Shown: piece by piece, positions 9,021 through 17,099 of the stretch
How positions within the stretch are numbered: position 1 is the stretch's first letter
How the letters are laid out: each line of letters starts with the position of its first letter
Origin: Ascidiimonas sp046199005
GTDB taxonomy: Bacteria > Bacteroidota > Bacteroidia > Flavobacteriales > Flavobacteriaceae
NCBI GenBank assembly: GCA_046199005.1
Contig: CP176050.1
Span: 1,860,001-1,924,000 of the forward strand
Direction of reading: 5' to 3'
DNA: 64,000 nt
Made by a program: the position numbers and the translations under genes
The notes under the pieces: model-generated
Seen by the model: the letters and a program-made list of their open reading frames with translations, nothing else
What the model was told of the DNA's origin: nothing
Databases searched by the model: none

Positions 9021-9063
9021 TGATAAAAATCAGTGATTTAAAGATCATGGTTTCGTAATTTCA
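9021..9063 (+). promoter_or_regulatory. FNR-type box for the flavin-reductase-like gene
   Basis: CTGATAAAAATCAG (9020-9033) is a perfect palindrome containing TGATAAAAATCA. Starting 24 bases after it is TAATTTCA (9056-9063), a partial -7 match. That element would overlap an ATG at 9063, so transcription is predicted to begin near 9069 and translation at the ATG at 9081. Confidence 0.6.
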
Positions 9064-9080
9064 TGGGTAATCTTTACATC

Positions 9081-9686
9081 ATGCCGCAGAACCATCAATT
9101 GATAGAACTCGACATTTCAGCTCCTATTTGGGATCATTTTTTTACGATTGCTCCTTTAGTAATTATAGGAACTAAAGAAGGAACAGGCTATGATATGGCC
9201 CCTAAGCATTTGGCATTTCCCGTGGGTTTTCATAATTACTTTGGATTTGTTTGCACCCCCAGGCACTCCACGTACGCCAATGTGAAAAATAATCAAGAAT
9301 TTTCCGTAAGTTTTCCCAAACCCGGGCAGGAAGTAATAACCTCATTAAGCGCAAGTCCGCGCGGAAAAGAACTCAATAAATTTCAGCATACCGTAGGGAT
9401 TTTACCAACCGAGCAAGCCGCGATAACCGATACGCTGGTTCTAACGGATTGTTACCTGAGACTGGAATGTAGTCTTGTAAAAATTATTGATGGATTTGAT
9501 GATAATAGCATCATTACTGGCAAGATTATTGCCGCTTTTGTTAGTCCTGATTATTTAAAAGAGTCCGACAGAGATGAGCAGCAACAGTTGTATAAATACC
9601 CGCTATTGGCTTATGTAGCTGATGGAAGATTTGCACGGGTTTCTGAAACTTTCAACTTTCCTTTTCCAAAAGATTTTATGAAATGA
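9081..9686 (+). CDS. flavin reductase-like FMN-binding protein
   Basis: 201 residues with the chosen start. Split-barrel flavin reductase features are AP-x-VIIGTKEGTGYDMAPKH near the N-terminus and FVCTPRHSTYANVKNNQEF. An in-frame ATG at 9063 would add six residues, but it lies in the predicted -7 element of the FNR-type promoter, so I prefer 9081. It ends in an ATGA overlap with the M20 peptidase gene. It has its own promoter inside the five-gene run, so it and the two genes downstream can be induced without the ligase gene. Substrate unknown; proteins of this family bind FMN and reduce it, or use it with a partner oxygenase. Confidence 0.85.
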   Translation: MPQNHQLIELDISAPIWDHFFTIAPLVIIGTKEGTGYDMAPKHLAFPVGFHNYFGFVCTPRHSTYANVKNNQEFSVSFPKPGQEVITSLSASPRGKELNKFQHTVGILPTEQAAITDTLVLTDCYLRLECSLVKIIDGFDDNSIITGKIIAAFVSPDYLKESDRDEQQQLYKYPLLAYVADGRFARVSETFNFPFPKDFMK

Positions 9687-10858
9687 AAGAATTGTCAACA
9701 GTTGCATCTGATATACAATCAATACTAAGGGACAAAAGACCCCAAATGGAATCTTTTCTAAAACAGTTGGTTTCTTTAGAATCACCATCTGGAAGCTCCT
9801 TGCTCACAAGACAAATATTGAAGTTTCTTGGAGAAGAATTAAAAAAAGAAGATTTCTTCGTTTTATTAGGAAATACCAAAAACTCAGGAGGATATTTATA
9901 TGCACGTCCCAAAGAAAGAACAAAAGGAAATCCCATTCAGTTGTTGGTAGGACATTGTGATACCGTATGGCCGGAAAATACAATTTTGGATATGCCTTGG
10001 AAAGAAGACCAACTTAAAATAAAGGGGCCTGGGATATACGACATGAAAGCTGGTCTTACCCAGATCGTATTTGCTATAAAGGCATTAAAATTACTTAATA
10101 AATCTCTCACGGTCTTACCTGTAATTTTAATTAATTCTGATGAGGAAACCGGAAGTAGAGAGTCTACCGCTATAATTAAAAAACTGGCTCGTGTTGCAAA
10201 TAGAGCCTACGTTCTCGAACCGCCTTTAGGTATAGAAGGTAAATTGAAGACTGCACGCAAAGGTATTGGTCGTTTTGTAATTTCGGTGAAAGGAAGAGCG
10301 GCTCATGCAGGTCTTGATCCTTCTAAAGGAGTAAATGCGATCGTCGAGCTTTCGTATCAGATACAGAAACTCTATGAAATGAACGACCTTGAAAAAGGTA
10401 TAACGGTTAACGTGGGGCTCATTGAAGGCGGCATCTCTCCCAATGTTATCGCACCTGTAAGCAAGGCCATTGTAGATGTTAGAGTGCTTAATAAACAGGA
10501 CGGCTTATATATTACCAAAAAGATTCTAAATCTCACTCCTTATCTGCCTGATGTTGAATTAACTATAGAAGGCGGAATTGGAAGGCCGCCAATGGAAAGA
10601 AACATTGCGAATCAGCAATTATGGGAAATAGCAGAGTCTCAGGGTTGGCTGTTAGGGCTGGAATTGGAGCAGGCCACAGCCGGAGGTGGCTCAGATGGAA
10701 ATACTACCAGTTTGTTCACAGCGACTTTAGATGGTCTGGGTACACCCGGAGATGGTGCTCATGCGTCTCATGAATTCATATTTCGCAATAAACTTATAGA
10801 GCGAACGGCCCTTTTATCTCTCTTATTACTTCAACAACCCCTAAAGACAGCATCATGA
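9683..10858 (+). CDS. M20 family metallopeptidase (carboxypeptidase G2-like)
   Basis: 391 residues. The two-zinc site is visible in order: H of VGHCDTVWP, D of GIYDMKAGL, the E-E pair of NSDEETGS, the acidic residue of VLEPPLG and H of HASHEF near the C-terminus. A dimerisation domain lies between (RKGIGRFVISVKGRAAHAGLDP). The family hydrolyses amide bonds at C-terminal or N-acyl amino acids. It overlaps the flavin-reductase gene and the DUF1611 gene by ATGA at both ends. No signal peptide, so cytosolic. Confidence 0.9.
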   Translation: MKELSTVASDIQSILRDKRPQMESFLKQLVSLESPSGSSLLTRQILKFLGEELKKEDFFVLLGNTKNSGGYLYARPKERTKGNPIQLLVGHCDTVWPENTILDMPWKEDQLKIKGPGIYDMKAGLTQIVFAIKALKLLNKSLTVLPVILINSDEETGSRESTAIIKKLARVANRAYVLEPPLGIEGKLKTARKGIGRFVISVKGRAAHAGLDPSKGVNAIVELSYQIQKLYEMNDLEKGITVNVGLIEGGISPNVIAPVSKAIVDVRVLNKQDGLYITKKILNLTPYLPDVELTIEGGIGRPPMERNIANQQLWEIAESQGWLLGLELEQATAGGGSDGNTTSLFTATLDGLGTPGDGAHASHEFIFRNKLIERTALLSLLLLQQPLKTAS

Positions 10859-11874
10859 ATTACCATTATATTTTCACTTCTTTGACACGTATCTCTGATC
10901 TATCTGAGAATCCGTTCCAAATAAAAAAAATACCCACTTCCCAGTGGGAGACAGGAGACTACGTTACAGGACAAATTACTGATCCAGGCAGCAATAAGCT
11001 GTCAATAGAACTGCCGAATGGCCGAATGCGAGGAGTAATTGGTGGAGAACACATTATAGGTGCATTGGGAGAAAGATATGCAACTTTAGAAGCTACCGGC
11101 AGCTGGAGGGCGGTAGGAAAGAACCTCAAAATGCATATACTCACAGGCGCAGGTCTCTTGGGCAAACTAACTTCCAAATCAGCGTTTGTTCCGCAAATGA
11201 TCGAAATCGATTATATAGGGCATGTCGTACGCAAACAACAAAAGATAACTATGGACACTTTTGTCTTCTATACCGATCCCATGCCTTTTAAAACCCCGGT
11301 TATCTTGTTTACAGGAACATCAATGTCTGCTGGTAAAACAACTTCGGCTCGCATCGTTACTAATATCTTAAAGGGAGCTGGTTTGAAGGTGGTTGGTGCC
11401 AAGCTTACTGGTGCAGGAAGATTAAAAGATATTTTAGCAATGAAAGATGTAGGAGCCGATAGTGTAATAGATTTCGTCGACGTTGGCTTGCCTTCTTCAA
11501 TTTATCCCAGTAACGCTTACAGAAAAAAGCTAAAAGAACTATTGACCAGAATTGAAATGCAAAAACCTGACATTGCCGTTGTAGAAATAGGAGCTTCCCC
11601 TTTAGAGCCCTATAACGGTGACATAGCTATTGAAGAAATCAGAGATCAAATTAAGTGTCTTATTTTGAGCGCTTCAGATCCATATGCCGTTTACGGACTC
11701 ATGCAGGCTTATGATATTATCCCGGACATAGTCACAGGAATTGCAACCAATACCCTTGCCGGAAGCAATTTGGTAGAAAAATTATGTGGAGTAAAAGCGC
11801 TCAACCTGATTGATGCATCTACCACTCCTGAGCTTCGGCGAATTATAACTTCTAAAATCGGCTTTCAAATTTAA
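10855..11874 (+). CDS. DUF1611 family P-loop protein
   Basis: 339 residues. An N-terminal domain is followed by a P-loop-like stretch TGTSMSAGKTTSARI (about 152-166) and then GAKLTGAGRLKD and ADSVIDFVDVG, typical of DUF1611. Some members (DgcN) have been described as N-acyltransferases in D-glutamate catabolism next to a racemase (DgcA). No DgcA-like enolase gene is present here; the partners are an M20 peptidase, an aspartoacylase-like protein and a GCS2-like ligase. I infer a role in acylating or processing an amino acid, low certainty. It is the last gene of the five-gene run. Confidence 0.8.
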   Translation: MNYHYIFTSLTRISDLSENPFQIKKIPTSQWETGDYVTGQITDPGSNKLSIELPNGRMRGVIGGEHIIGALGERYATLEATGSWRAVGKNLKMHILTGAGLLGKLTSKSAFVPQMIEIDYIGHVVRKQQKITMDTFVFYTDPMPFKTPVILFTGTSMSAGKTTSARIVTNILKGAGLKVVGAKLTGAGRLKDILAMKDVGADSVIDFVDVGLPSSIYPSNAYRKKLKELLTRIEMQKPDIAVVEIGASPLEPYNGDIAIEEIRDQIKCLILSASDPYAVYGLMQAYDIIPDIVTGIATNTLAGSNLVEKLCGVKALNLIDASTTPELRRIITSKIGFQI

Positions 11875-11883
11875 TTTGAAAAC

Positions 11884-11926
11884 TGACAAATGTCATTTTA
11901 TGAACTGTATTTACAGTGTATCTTTA
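11884..11926 (+). promoter_or_regulatory. FNR-type box and -7 element with no CDS directly behind it
   Basis: TGACAAATGTCA (11884-11895) lies 10 bases after the DUF1611 stop. It is followed, starting 24 bases later, by TATCTTTA (11919-11926). The predicted start is near 11932. No substantial ORF begins in the next 400 bases; the unit instead runs into a hairpin terminator at 12114-12145. Confidence 0.7.
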
Positions 11927-11931
11927 CAGAG

Positions 11932-12145
11932 TAATTAGAAACGTTCTTTGAAAGAATTAAAAGTAAAGAGGTTTATTTGGGTATTAATTCAGATAAATTC
12001 TTTAGGTAGGTATTGAAAATACTGATGAGGCATGTGATTTTTGAAGTAAATTTAGCAATGAATAGGCGACGAAAACTGCATTAAGTTTTTTAAAGTATTC
12101 TCAATATCATACAAAAGACAGGGATGCCTGTGTGTCCCTGTCTTT
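11932..12145 (+). ncRNA. candidate small RNA under FNR-type control
   Basis: The unit is bounded by an FNR-type promoter (11884-11926) and a perfect 11-bp hairpin (12114-12124 with 12135-12145) followed by a T-poor but AT-rich run. It is about 214 nt. The only ATG-initiated ORF I noticed is a 19-codon frame at 12025-12084, without family resemblance. Alternative: a long 5' leader with an attenuator for the DUF302/ribonucleotide-reductase genes at 12381. I cannot separate these two readings from sequence alone. Confidence 0.5.
12114..12145 (+). terminator. hairpin terminator of the candidate small RNA
   Basis: AAAGACAGGGA (12114-12124) pairs perfectly with TCCCTGTCTTT (12135-12145), with a 10-nt loop. 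Confidence 0.75.
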
Positions 12146-12308
12146 ACTTTCATTCATATATATAGTAAATGCCATAAAGGCTCTTTGGGGTTTTAGTGGC
12201 GTTAATGATGAGGTTATTATTTGAGGAGGAAGTGAATTACAGGTATTGTTTTAGCGATAGAGCAGTATTTGTGTTTATGGAATTGTTCATTGACGAATCC
12301 CATCATCG
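12146..12308 (+). other. intergenic stretch between two hairpins
   Basis: 163 bases between the two hairpins. An 81-codon frame from 12196 crosses the second hairpin and overlaps the DUF302 start, so I do not accept it. I see no cobalamin-riboswitch B12 box and no TAnnTTTG at a convincing position. Confidence 0.5.
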
Positions 12309-12340
12309 AAAACAGGAGGCCTTGGCTTCCTGTTTTTGTT
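12309..12340 (+). terminator. second hairpin, intrinsic terminator or attenuator
   Basis: AAAACAGGAGGCC (12309-12321) pairs with GGCTTCCTGTTTT (12324-12336) with one G-T pair, followed by a T-rich run. It sits 41 bases before the ATG of the DUF302 gene. Transcription of that gene must start between the hairpin and the ATG, or read through it. Confidence 0.7.
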
Positions 12341-12380
12341 TATACCCAGTAGCTCTCATGAAATCAAAAAACATGGAAAT

Positions 12381-12776
12381 ATGGAATACTATTTTAATGT
12401 TCATCTTGAAAATGTCTCTGTCGATAAAGCTGTTTCGTTAGTTGAGGAAAAGCTTAAAGATGTGGGATTTGGTATATTGAGTACTATAGACATGCGTACG
12501 ACTCTTAGGGATAAACTCAATGTAGAATTTTATCCTTATCTCATATTACAAGCTTGTAACCCTTCTTATGCTTACGAGGCACTCAAAACCGAAGACAAAA
12601 TAGGAACTCTATTACCTTGCAATATAATTGTTCAGGAAAAAAAGCCCGGTAGCATCGAAATTGCTGCAGTAAACCCTCTTGCTTCCATGCAGGCCGTTAA
12701 TAATCTCAAATTGAACGATATAGCGCTTGAAGTGAGTGAACGTCTTAGATGGATGATCAATCACCTGCAGTCATGA
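12381..12776 (+). CDS. DUF302 domain protein
   Basis: 131 residues from ATG 12381 (MEYYFNVHLENVSVDKAV). An upstream in-frame start at 12336 would begin inside the hairpin T-run and is rejected. The pattern A-V-S-L-V-E-E-K-L-K-x-VGFGILSTID followed by YLILQACNPSYAYEAL and LLPCNIIVQEK is typical of DUF302, a small fold of unknown function often found near stress and redox genes. It overlaps the ribonucleotide-reductase gene by ATGA, so the two are co-translated. Confidence 0.85.
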   Translation: MEYYFNVHLENVSVDKAVSLVEEKLKDVGFGILSTIDMRTTLRDKLNVEFYPYLILQACNPSYAYEALKTEDKIGTLLPCNIIVQEKKPGSIEIAAVNPLASMQAVNNLKLNDIALEVSERLRWMINHLQS

Positions 12777-14467
12777 CCGCTTTAAGTGAAAATGCGAAAG
12801 AAATATTAAGGGAGCGATATTTACTTCAGGATACACGTGGAAACATCATCGAAACTCCCGATGCACTTTTCAGAAGAGTAGCTTCCCATATAGCCAAAGC
12901 GGAAATTAAAAATCAGGAATTCTGGAAAGATACTTTTTATACTTTATTGAAGGAACTTAGATTTCTACCCAATTCCCCTACATTAATGAATGCAGGTGTC
13001 CCCAAAGGTCAATTGAGTGCTTGTTTTGTTTTACCATTAGAAGATAATCTTGAAGGCATTTTTACAACCTTGAAAAACGCCGCCTTAATACATCAAAGTG
13101 GTGGCGGCACAGGATTTAATTTTTCTCAATTAAGACCGGAGGGAGATCTGGTATCTGGGTCTGGAGGAACTTCATCTGGCCCAATTGCTTTTATGAAAAT
13201 TTTTGATGCTGCTACAGAGTATGTCAAACAAGGCGGAAAACGAAGAGGAGCCAATATGGGTATTTTGAATGTTGATCATCCTGATATTGAAGCATTTGTT
13301 ACAGCAAAAACAGATGGAAAAACACTCTCGAATTTTAATATATCTGTGGGAGTAACGGATCGCTTTATGGAAGCAGTAGCCAAAAATAAGCTATGGGAGC
13401 TACTTAACCCAAGAAACAAGGAGATCACAAAAAAAATACCTGCACGTAAGCTTTGGGATCTCATTGTAAAAGAAGCCTGGACTACAGGTGATCCCGGATT
13501 AATTTTCCTGGATACCCTAAATAGAAATAACCCTATACCGGAAAGAGGAATTATAGACAGTACAAATCCTTGTGGTGAAGTACCCTTACTTTCTTATGAG
13601 AGTTGTAATCTGGGTTCTTTGAATCTTGTTAAAATGCTGAAATTGCAGGGAGGAAAAATGCATATTGATTGGCAGCAACTTGAGAAAGATATTAATAGTG
13701 CTATTCGTTTTTTAGACAACGTGATTACCATGAATAGTTATTTGCTTCCGGAGATTGAAACGATCACAAAACAGAACCGAAAAATAGGTCTTGGCGTAAT
13801 GGGTTGGGCAGAAATGCTGATAATACTCGAAATTCCATACGCTTCAGAAGAAGCCATCTCTTTAGCTAATGAATTAATGAAATTCATTCAGGAAAAAAGT
13901 TATGTCATGTCTGAAGTATTAGCCAGGAAGCGAGGTGGTTTTTCAAATGATAAAAATAGAAGGAATGCTACTTGCAACAGTATTGCTCCCACTGGAACGA
14001 TCTCGGTAATTGCCAATACTTCTTATTCGATAGAACCCTTATACGGATTGGCTTACCACCGTATAGGAATTTTAGGTGGAAAAAATCAACAAGTACTGAA
14101 TTCGGTATTCGTTGAAAAGATGAGAAGTTTAAAGTTATGGACTCCTGCTCTGGAAAAAGAAGTAGTAGCTTCCGGAAGCATTCAACATATAAAAGAGATT
14201 CCTGAAGAAGTCAAAAAGTTATTTCAAACAAGCCATGAAATATCTTGGGAATTTCATCTTAAGCACCAATATGCCTTTCAGAAATATACAGACAATGCAG
14301 TTTCCAAAACTATAAATTTACCAAAATCGGCTACAACAGATACTATTTCAAAAATCTACAGAACGGCATGGGAGCTAGGCTTAAAAGGTATTACAATTTA
14401 CCGGGACACAAGTAAAGAGGCTCAGGTTCTACAAAAATGTAATTTGAATGAAAGCATTGCTTGCTAA
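12773..14467 (+). CDS. adenosylcobalamin-dependent (class II) ribonucleotide reductase
   Basis: 564 residues from the ATGA-overlapping start; a start at 12749 would add eight. Family landmarks are FLPNSPTLMNAG, the redox Cys of LSACFVLPLEDN, HQSGGGTGFNFSQLRP, GKRRGANMG, the active-site motif NPCGEVPLLSYESCNLGSLNL and IAPTGTISVIANTS near the C-terminus. It makes deoxyribonucleotides without oxygen, using vitamin B12. There is no N-terminal ATP-cone and no clear C-terminal CxxC; only two Cys, separated by seven residues, are in the last ten. It is shorter than many class II enzymes. It fits the low-oxygen theme and parallels nrdZ in the DosR regulon. Confidence 0.88.
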   Translation: MTALSENAKEILRERYLLQDTRGNIIETPDALFRRVASHIAKAEIKNQEFWKDTFYTLLKELRFLPNSPTLMNAGVPKGQLSACFVLPLEDNLEGIFTTLKNAALIHQSGGGTGFNFSQLRPEGDLVSGSGGTSSGPIAFMKIFDAATEYVKQGGKRRGANMGILNVDHPDIEAFVTAKTDGKTLSNFNISVGVTDRFMEAVAKNKLWELLNPRNKEITKKIPARKLWDLIVKEAWTTGDPGLIFLDTLNRNNPIPERGIIDSTNPCGEVPLLSYESCNLGSLNLVKMLKLQGGKMHIDWQQLEKDINSAIRFLDNVITMNSYLLPEIETITKQNRKIGLGVMGWAEMLIILEIPYASEEAISLANELMKFIQEKSYVMSEVLARKRGGFSNDKNRRNATCNSIAPTGTISVIANTSYSIEPLYGLAYHRIGILGGKNQQVLNSVFVEKMRSLKLWTPALEKEVVASGSIQHIKEIPEEVKKLFQTSHEISWEFHLKHQYAFQKYTDNAVSKTINLPKSATTDTISKIYRTAWELGLKGITIYRDTSKEAQVLQKCNLNESIAC

Positions 14468-14490
14468 TCGAATCAGGTGATTAACTGGCT

Positions 14491-14940
14491 TTAAAACATG
14501 ATGTTATGGTAGATCATATCTTTTAAATCTTTAGGCAGTTCAGTGCGTATATCTTCTAATTCTCCCAGTGATATGTACTTTCTAAGCAAAATAAAAGTAG
14601 TATCTATATACCTATTTGCCTGCTCATCAGATCTAAAGTCGTGTACCGATGTTACCCCATCATGTTTGCGAATGAGATCTATAAAATCTACTCGTGTTTT
14701 GATTCTAGAACGATTGGCTTTGGGAGACCATCCGTTCACATAAACTGCTTTCAGGAACATAGGAAATTGAGCAATTAACTGAAGCGATTCTTCAATCGAG
14801 ATAACATCGCGGAGTGCATGTAAAATGGCCGATAAAATTCTACCGCCCATTTCGGTATCATCTCCAAGATTTAATTCTCTTGTATATTCTTTTAAGAAGG
14901 CATTACCTTCGTGTGCGTATTTATTAAAATTTAGTGCCAT
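14491..14940 (-). CDS. DUF2267 family protein
   Basis: 149 residues, soluble. Features resembling the DUF2267 family are F-L-K-E-Y-x-R-E-L near the start, RILSAILHALRDVISIEESLQLIAQFP and a long helical C-terminus. The function is not known; members are common near stress and low-oxygen genes. It lies 3 bases after the WG-repeat gene and is probably co-transcribed with it from the bidirectional FNR-type promoter at 15591-15633. Confidence 0.8.
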   Translation of the reverse strand: MALNFNKYAHEGNAFLKEYTRELNLGDDTEMGGRILSAILHALRDVISIEESLQLIAQFPMFLKAVYVNGWSPKANRSRIKTRVDFIDLIRKHDGVTSVHDFRSDEQANRYIDTTFILLRKYISLGELEDIRTELPKDLKDMIYHNIMF

Positions 14941-14943
14941 AGT

Positions 14944-15564
14944 TTATTGGTTTGTGTTAATATAAATTAACTGCCATTCTCCCGTATTTGTTTCTGTGGC
15001 CACCTGTAACGGACTCACAAAATGACTGGTTGAATAGGGCTTCTTATATTTTTTCGCGGTCATTAAAATATGAGGAACATCACCGAGGTCTTTTACAATC
15101 TGTCCTTCTCGGTTTATGATCACTTCATAAAAAGAATAAGCAATGATATCTTTGTTGAGATATTCGTTTCTCCCTCGATTTTTTCGTTCGGCTACAATAG
15201 CTATAGCATAGCCATTATTAAAATTTGTGACGTTGAGAAACTGCGGAGTAATTGCAATTTGCCCGGATTTGTCAATAAATCCGTAAAACGGAATACCATC
15301 TTTATCGGCGACGATCATACAAAGTCCATTTTTAAAAACAGGAGCTTTGGAGGTTATGCTTTTCGTATATTCTTCTGTAACCACATCATCTCTGTAATCT
15401 ATAACAATTTTGTTTTCCATATCTGCAAACCCCCATTGGTCTGCCTTTTTGATAGCAATAAGGCTATCCGAGAATTCACCTATGGCCTGCAGAGAAGTAT
15501 GTTGCTGACCCAAAACACTCGCTGGCACCAACCATAACAAGCAAATTAAGATTATATTTTTCAT
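14944..15564 (-). CDS. WG-repeat secreted protein
   Basis: 206 residues from ATG 15564, giving a clean signal peptide (MKNIILICLLWLVPASVLG); the in-frame start at 15591 would overlap the -7 element. Two WG-type repeats are seen: KKADQWGFADMENKIVIDY and FYGFIDKSGQIAITPQF. Such repeats form beta-rich surface or periplasmic domains of unknown function. The gene is divergent from hemN and shares its palindrome, so it is probably induced with it. Confidence 0.85.
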   Translation of the reverse strand: MKNIILICLLWLVPASVLGQQHTSLQAIGEFSDSLIAIKKADQWGFADMENKIVIDYRDDVVTEEYTKSITSKAPVFKNGLCMIVADKDGIPFYGFIDKSGQIAITPQFLNVTNFNNGYAIAIVAERKNRGRNEYLNKDIIAYSFYEVIINREGQIVKDLGDVPHILMTAKKYKKPYSTSHFVSPLQVATETNTGEWQLIYINTNQ

Positions 15565-15590
15565 GATTATATAGCTTTTGTAAGTACTCA

Positions 15591-15664
15591 AAAAGGTATT
15601 GAATTTCTATTTCGGAGCAAATGATATATATCATGTTTTAAGCTAACACCCCCCGTTATATTTG
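15591..15664. promoter_or_regulatory. bidirectional FNR-type promoter between WG-repeat gene and hemN
   Basis: TGATATATATCA (15622-15633) has a -7 element starting 24 bases away on both sides: TATATTTG (15657-15664) rightward to hemN and TACCTTTT (15591-15598, minus strand) leftward to the WG-repeat gene. Confidence 0.78.
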
Positions 15665-15683
15665 AAAGCATAAAAAAATATTT

Positions 15684-17051
15684 ATGGCTACATCATTTTT
15701 ATTGGACAAATACAACGTTCCCGGTCCCAGATATACAAGTTATCCTACGGTACCATATTGGGATATAAACACTTTTTCATTAAAAGCATGGCAGGAATCG
15801 CTTCAAAAGACATTTGTTGAGACCAACGATAAAGAAGGAATAAGTCTTTATATACACTTACCTTTTTGTGAGCAAATGTGCACATTTTGTGGGTGTAACA
15901 AACGTATTACCAAAAGGCATGAAGTAGAAGAACCGTATATAAAAGCCGTACTGAAAGAATGGCATCTGTATAGAAATCTTTTTGGAGGTAAGCCAAAGAT
16001 CAAAGAGCTACATATCGGGGGTGGTACCCCTACTTTTTTCAGTCCTGAAAACCTGGAATTTCTTATTAAGGGTATTTTGAGGCATGCAGATCTGGCTGAG
16101 AACTATGAATTTAGTTTTGAAGGACACCCAAATAATACAACTGCAGCACATTTGGAAGTATTAAATTGGCTCGGTTTTACCAGAGTGAGCTATGGCGTAC
16201 AGGATTATAGCAAAGTGGTGCAACAAGCGATACATAGAATACAACCTTTTGAAAATGTTGCCAGAGTTACTACTCAGGCAAGGGCACTTGGTTTTACCTC
16301 GGTAGGTCATGATCTCATATTCGGACTTCCTTTTCAAACCGTTGAAGATGTGAAAAATACCGTAAAGCAGACGTTAAAATTAATGCCAGAACGCATTGCA
16401 TTCTACAGTTACGCTCATGTTCCCTGGATAAAAGGTAACGGTCAACGAGGCTTTGACGAGTCTAATTTACCAGCAGGCGCAGAGAAGCGTTTAATGTATC
16501 AAACAGGCAAAGAAATGCTAGAAGCTGCAGGATATGTTGAAATTGGGATGGATCATTTTGCATTGCCTACCGATTCATTGTTCCGGTCTGTTCAAAACAA
16601 AAAATTGCATCGTAACTTTATGGGTTATACCGCTTCTAAAACACAATTAATGATCGGTTTGGGAGTTTCAGCCATAAGTGACAGCTGGCATGGATTTGCC
16701 CAAAATGTGAAAGGAGTAGGAGAGTATCAGTCATTATTAGAAAACGATATAATTCCGGTTTTCCGGGGACACATACTTACAAAAGAAGATGAGATAATTC
16801 GAACACATATTCTCAATCTGATGTGTAATTTTGAAACTCACTGGACAGATACTAAACTTTATTTGAAGGAAATCCCAACGATCCTGGAAAGACTAACCGA
16901 ACTTGAAAATGATGGGCTGGTCGTAATCTTAAAAAAAGGTATTAAGGTAACCGAAAAGGGTACTCCTTTTATCCGGAATATTTGTATGGCGTTCGATCTT
17001 TTACTTCAACGTAACAATCCGAAGTCACAATTATTCTCTATGACCATATAA
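15684..17051 (+). CDS. hemN: oxygen-independent coproporphyrinogen III oxidase
   Basis: 455 residues. The radical-SAM motif C-x3-C-x2-C (CEQMCTFCGC) is at about residues 60-69, after YIHLPF, with ELHIGGGTPTF downstream. The length and the N-terminal YNVPGPRYTSYPTVPYW agree with HemN rather than shorter HemW proteins. It decarboxylates coproporphyrinogen III to protoporphyrinogen IX without oxygen, for heme synthesis under low oxygen; the cbb3 oxidase encoded nearby needs this heme. The promoter carries a perfect FNR-type box and -7 element. hemN is a classical FNR/FixK target. Confidence 0.95.
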   Translation: MATSFLLDKYNVPGPRYTSYPTVPYWDINTFSLKAWQESLQKTFVETNDKEGISLYIHLPFCEQMCTFCGCNKRITKRHEVEEPYIKAVLKEWHLYRNLFGGKPKIKELHIGGGTPTFFSPENLEFLIKGILRHADLAENYEFSFEGHPNNTTAAHLEVLNWLGFTRVSYGVQDYSKVVQQAIHRIQPFENVARVTTQARALGFTSVGHDLIFGLPFQTVEDVKNTVKQTLKLMPERIAFYSYAHVPWIKGNGQRGFDESNLPAGAEKRLMYQTGKEMLEAAGYVEIGMDHFALPTDSLFRSVQNKKLHRNFMGYTASKTQLMIGLGVSAISDSWHGFAQNVKGVGEYQSLLENDIIPVFRGHILTKEDEIIRTHILNLMCNFETHWTDTKLYLKEIPTILERLTELENDGLVVILKKGIKVTEKGTPFIRNICMAFDLLLQRNNPKSQLFSMTI

Positions 17052-17073
17052 CTTTAATAAGAACCAAATCTTA

Positions 17074-17081
17074 TACCTTTA
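17074..17081 (+). promoter_or_regulatory. candidate -7 element for the second stress protein
   Basis: TACCTTTA lies 19 bases before the ATG at 17100. The expected FNR-box position upstream (17039-17050, inside the hemN 3' end) does not match. Confidence 0.4.
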
Positions 17082-17099
17082 ACGTAAAAACAAATCGAA

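Noticed and set aside
12146..12380. Cobalamin riboswitch in front of the B12-dependent reductase
   Set aside because: No B12-box-like GCCACTG pattern or characteristic leader length was found.
12196..12441. 81-codon frame on the plus strand before the DUF302 gene
   Set aside because: It crosses a strong hairpin with a T-run, overlaps the DUF302 start in another frame and has no family-like sequence.
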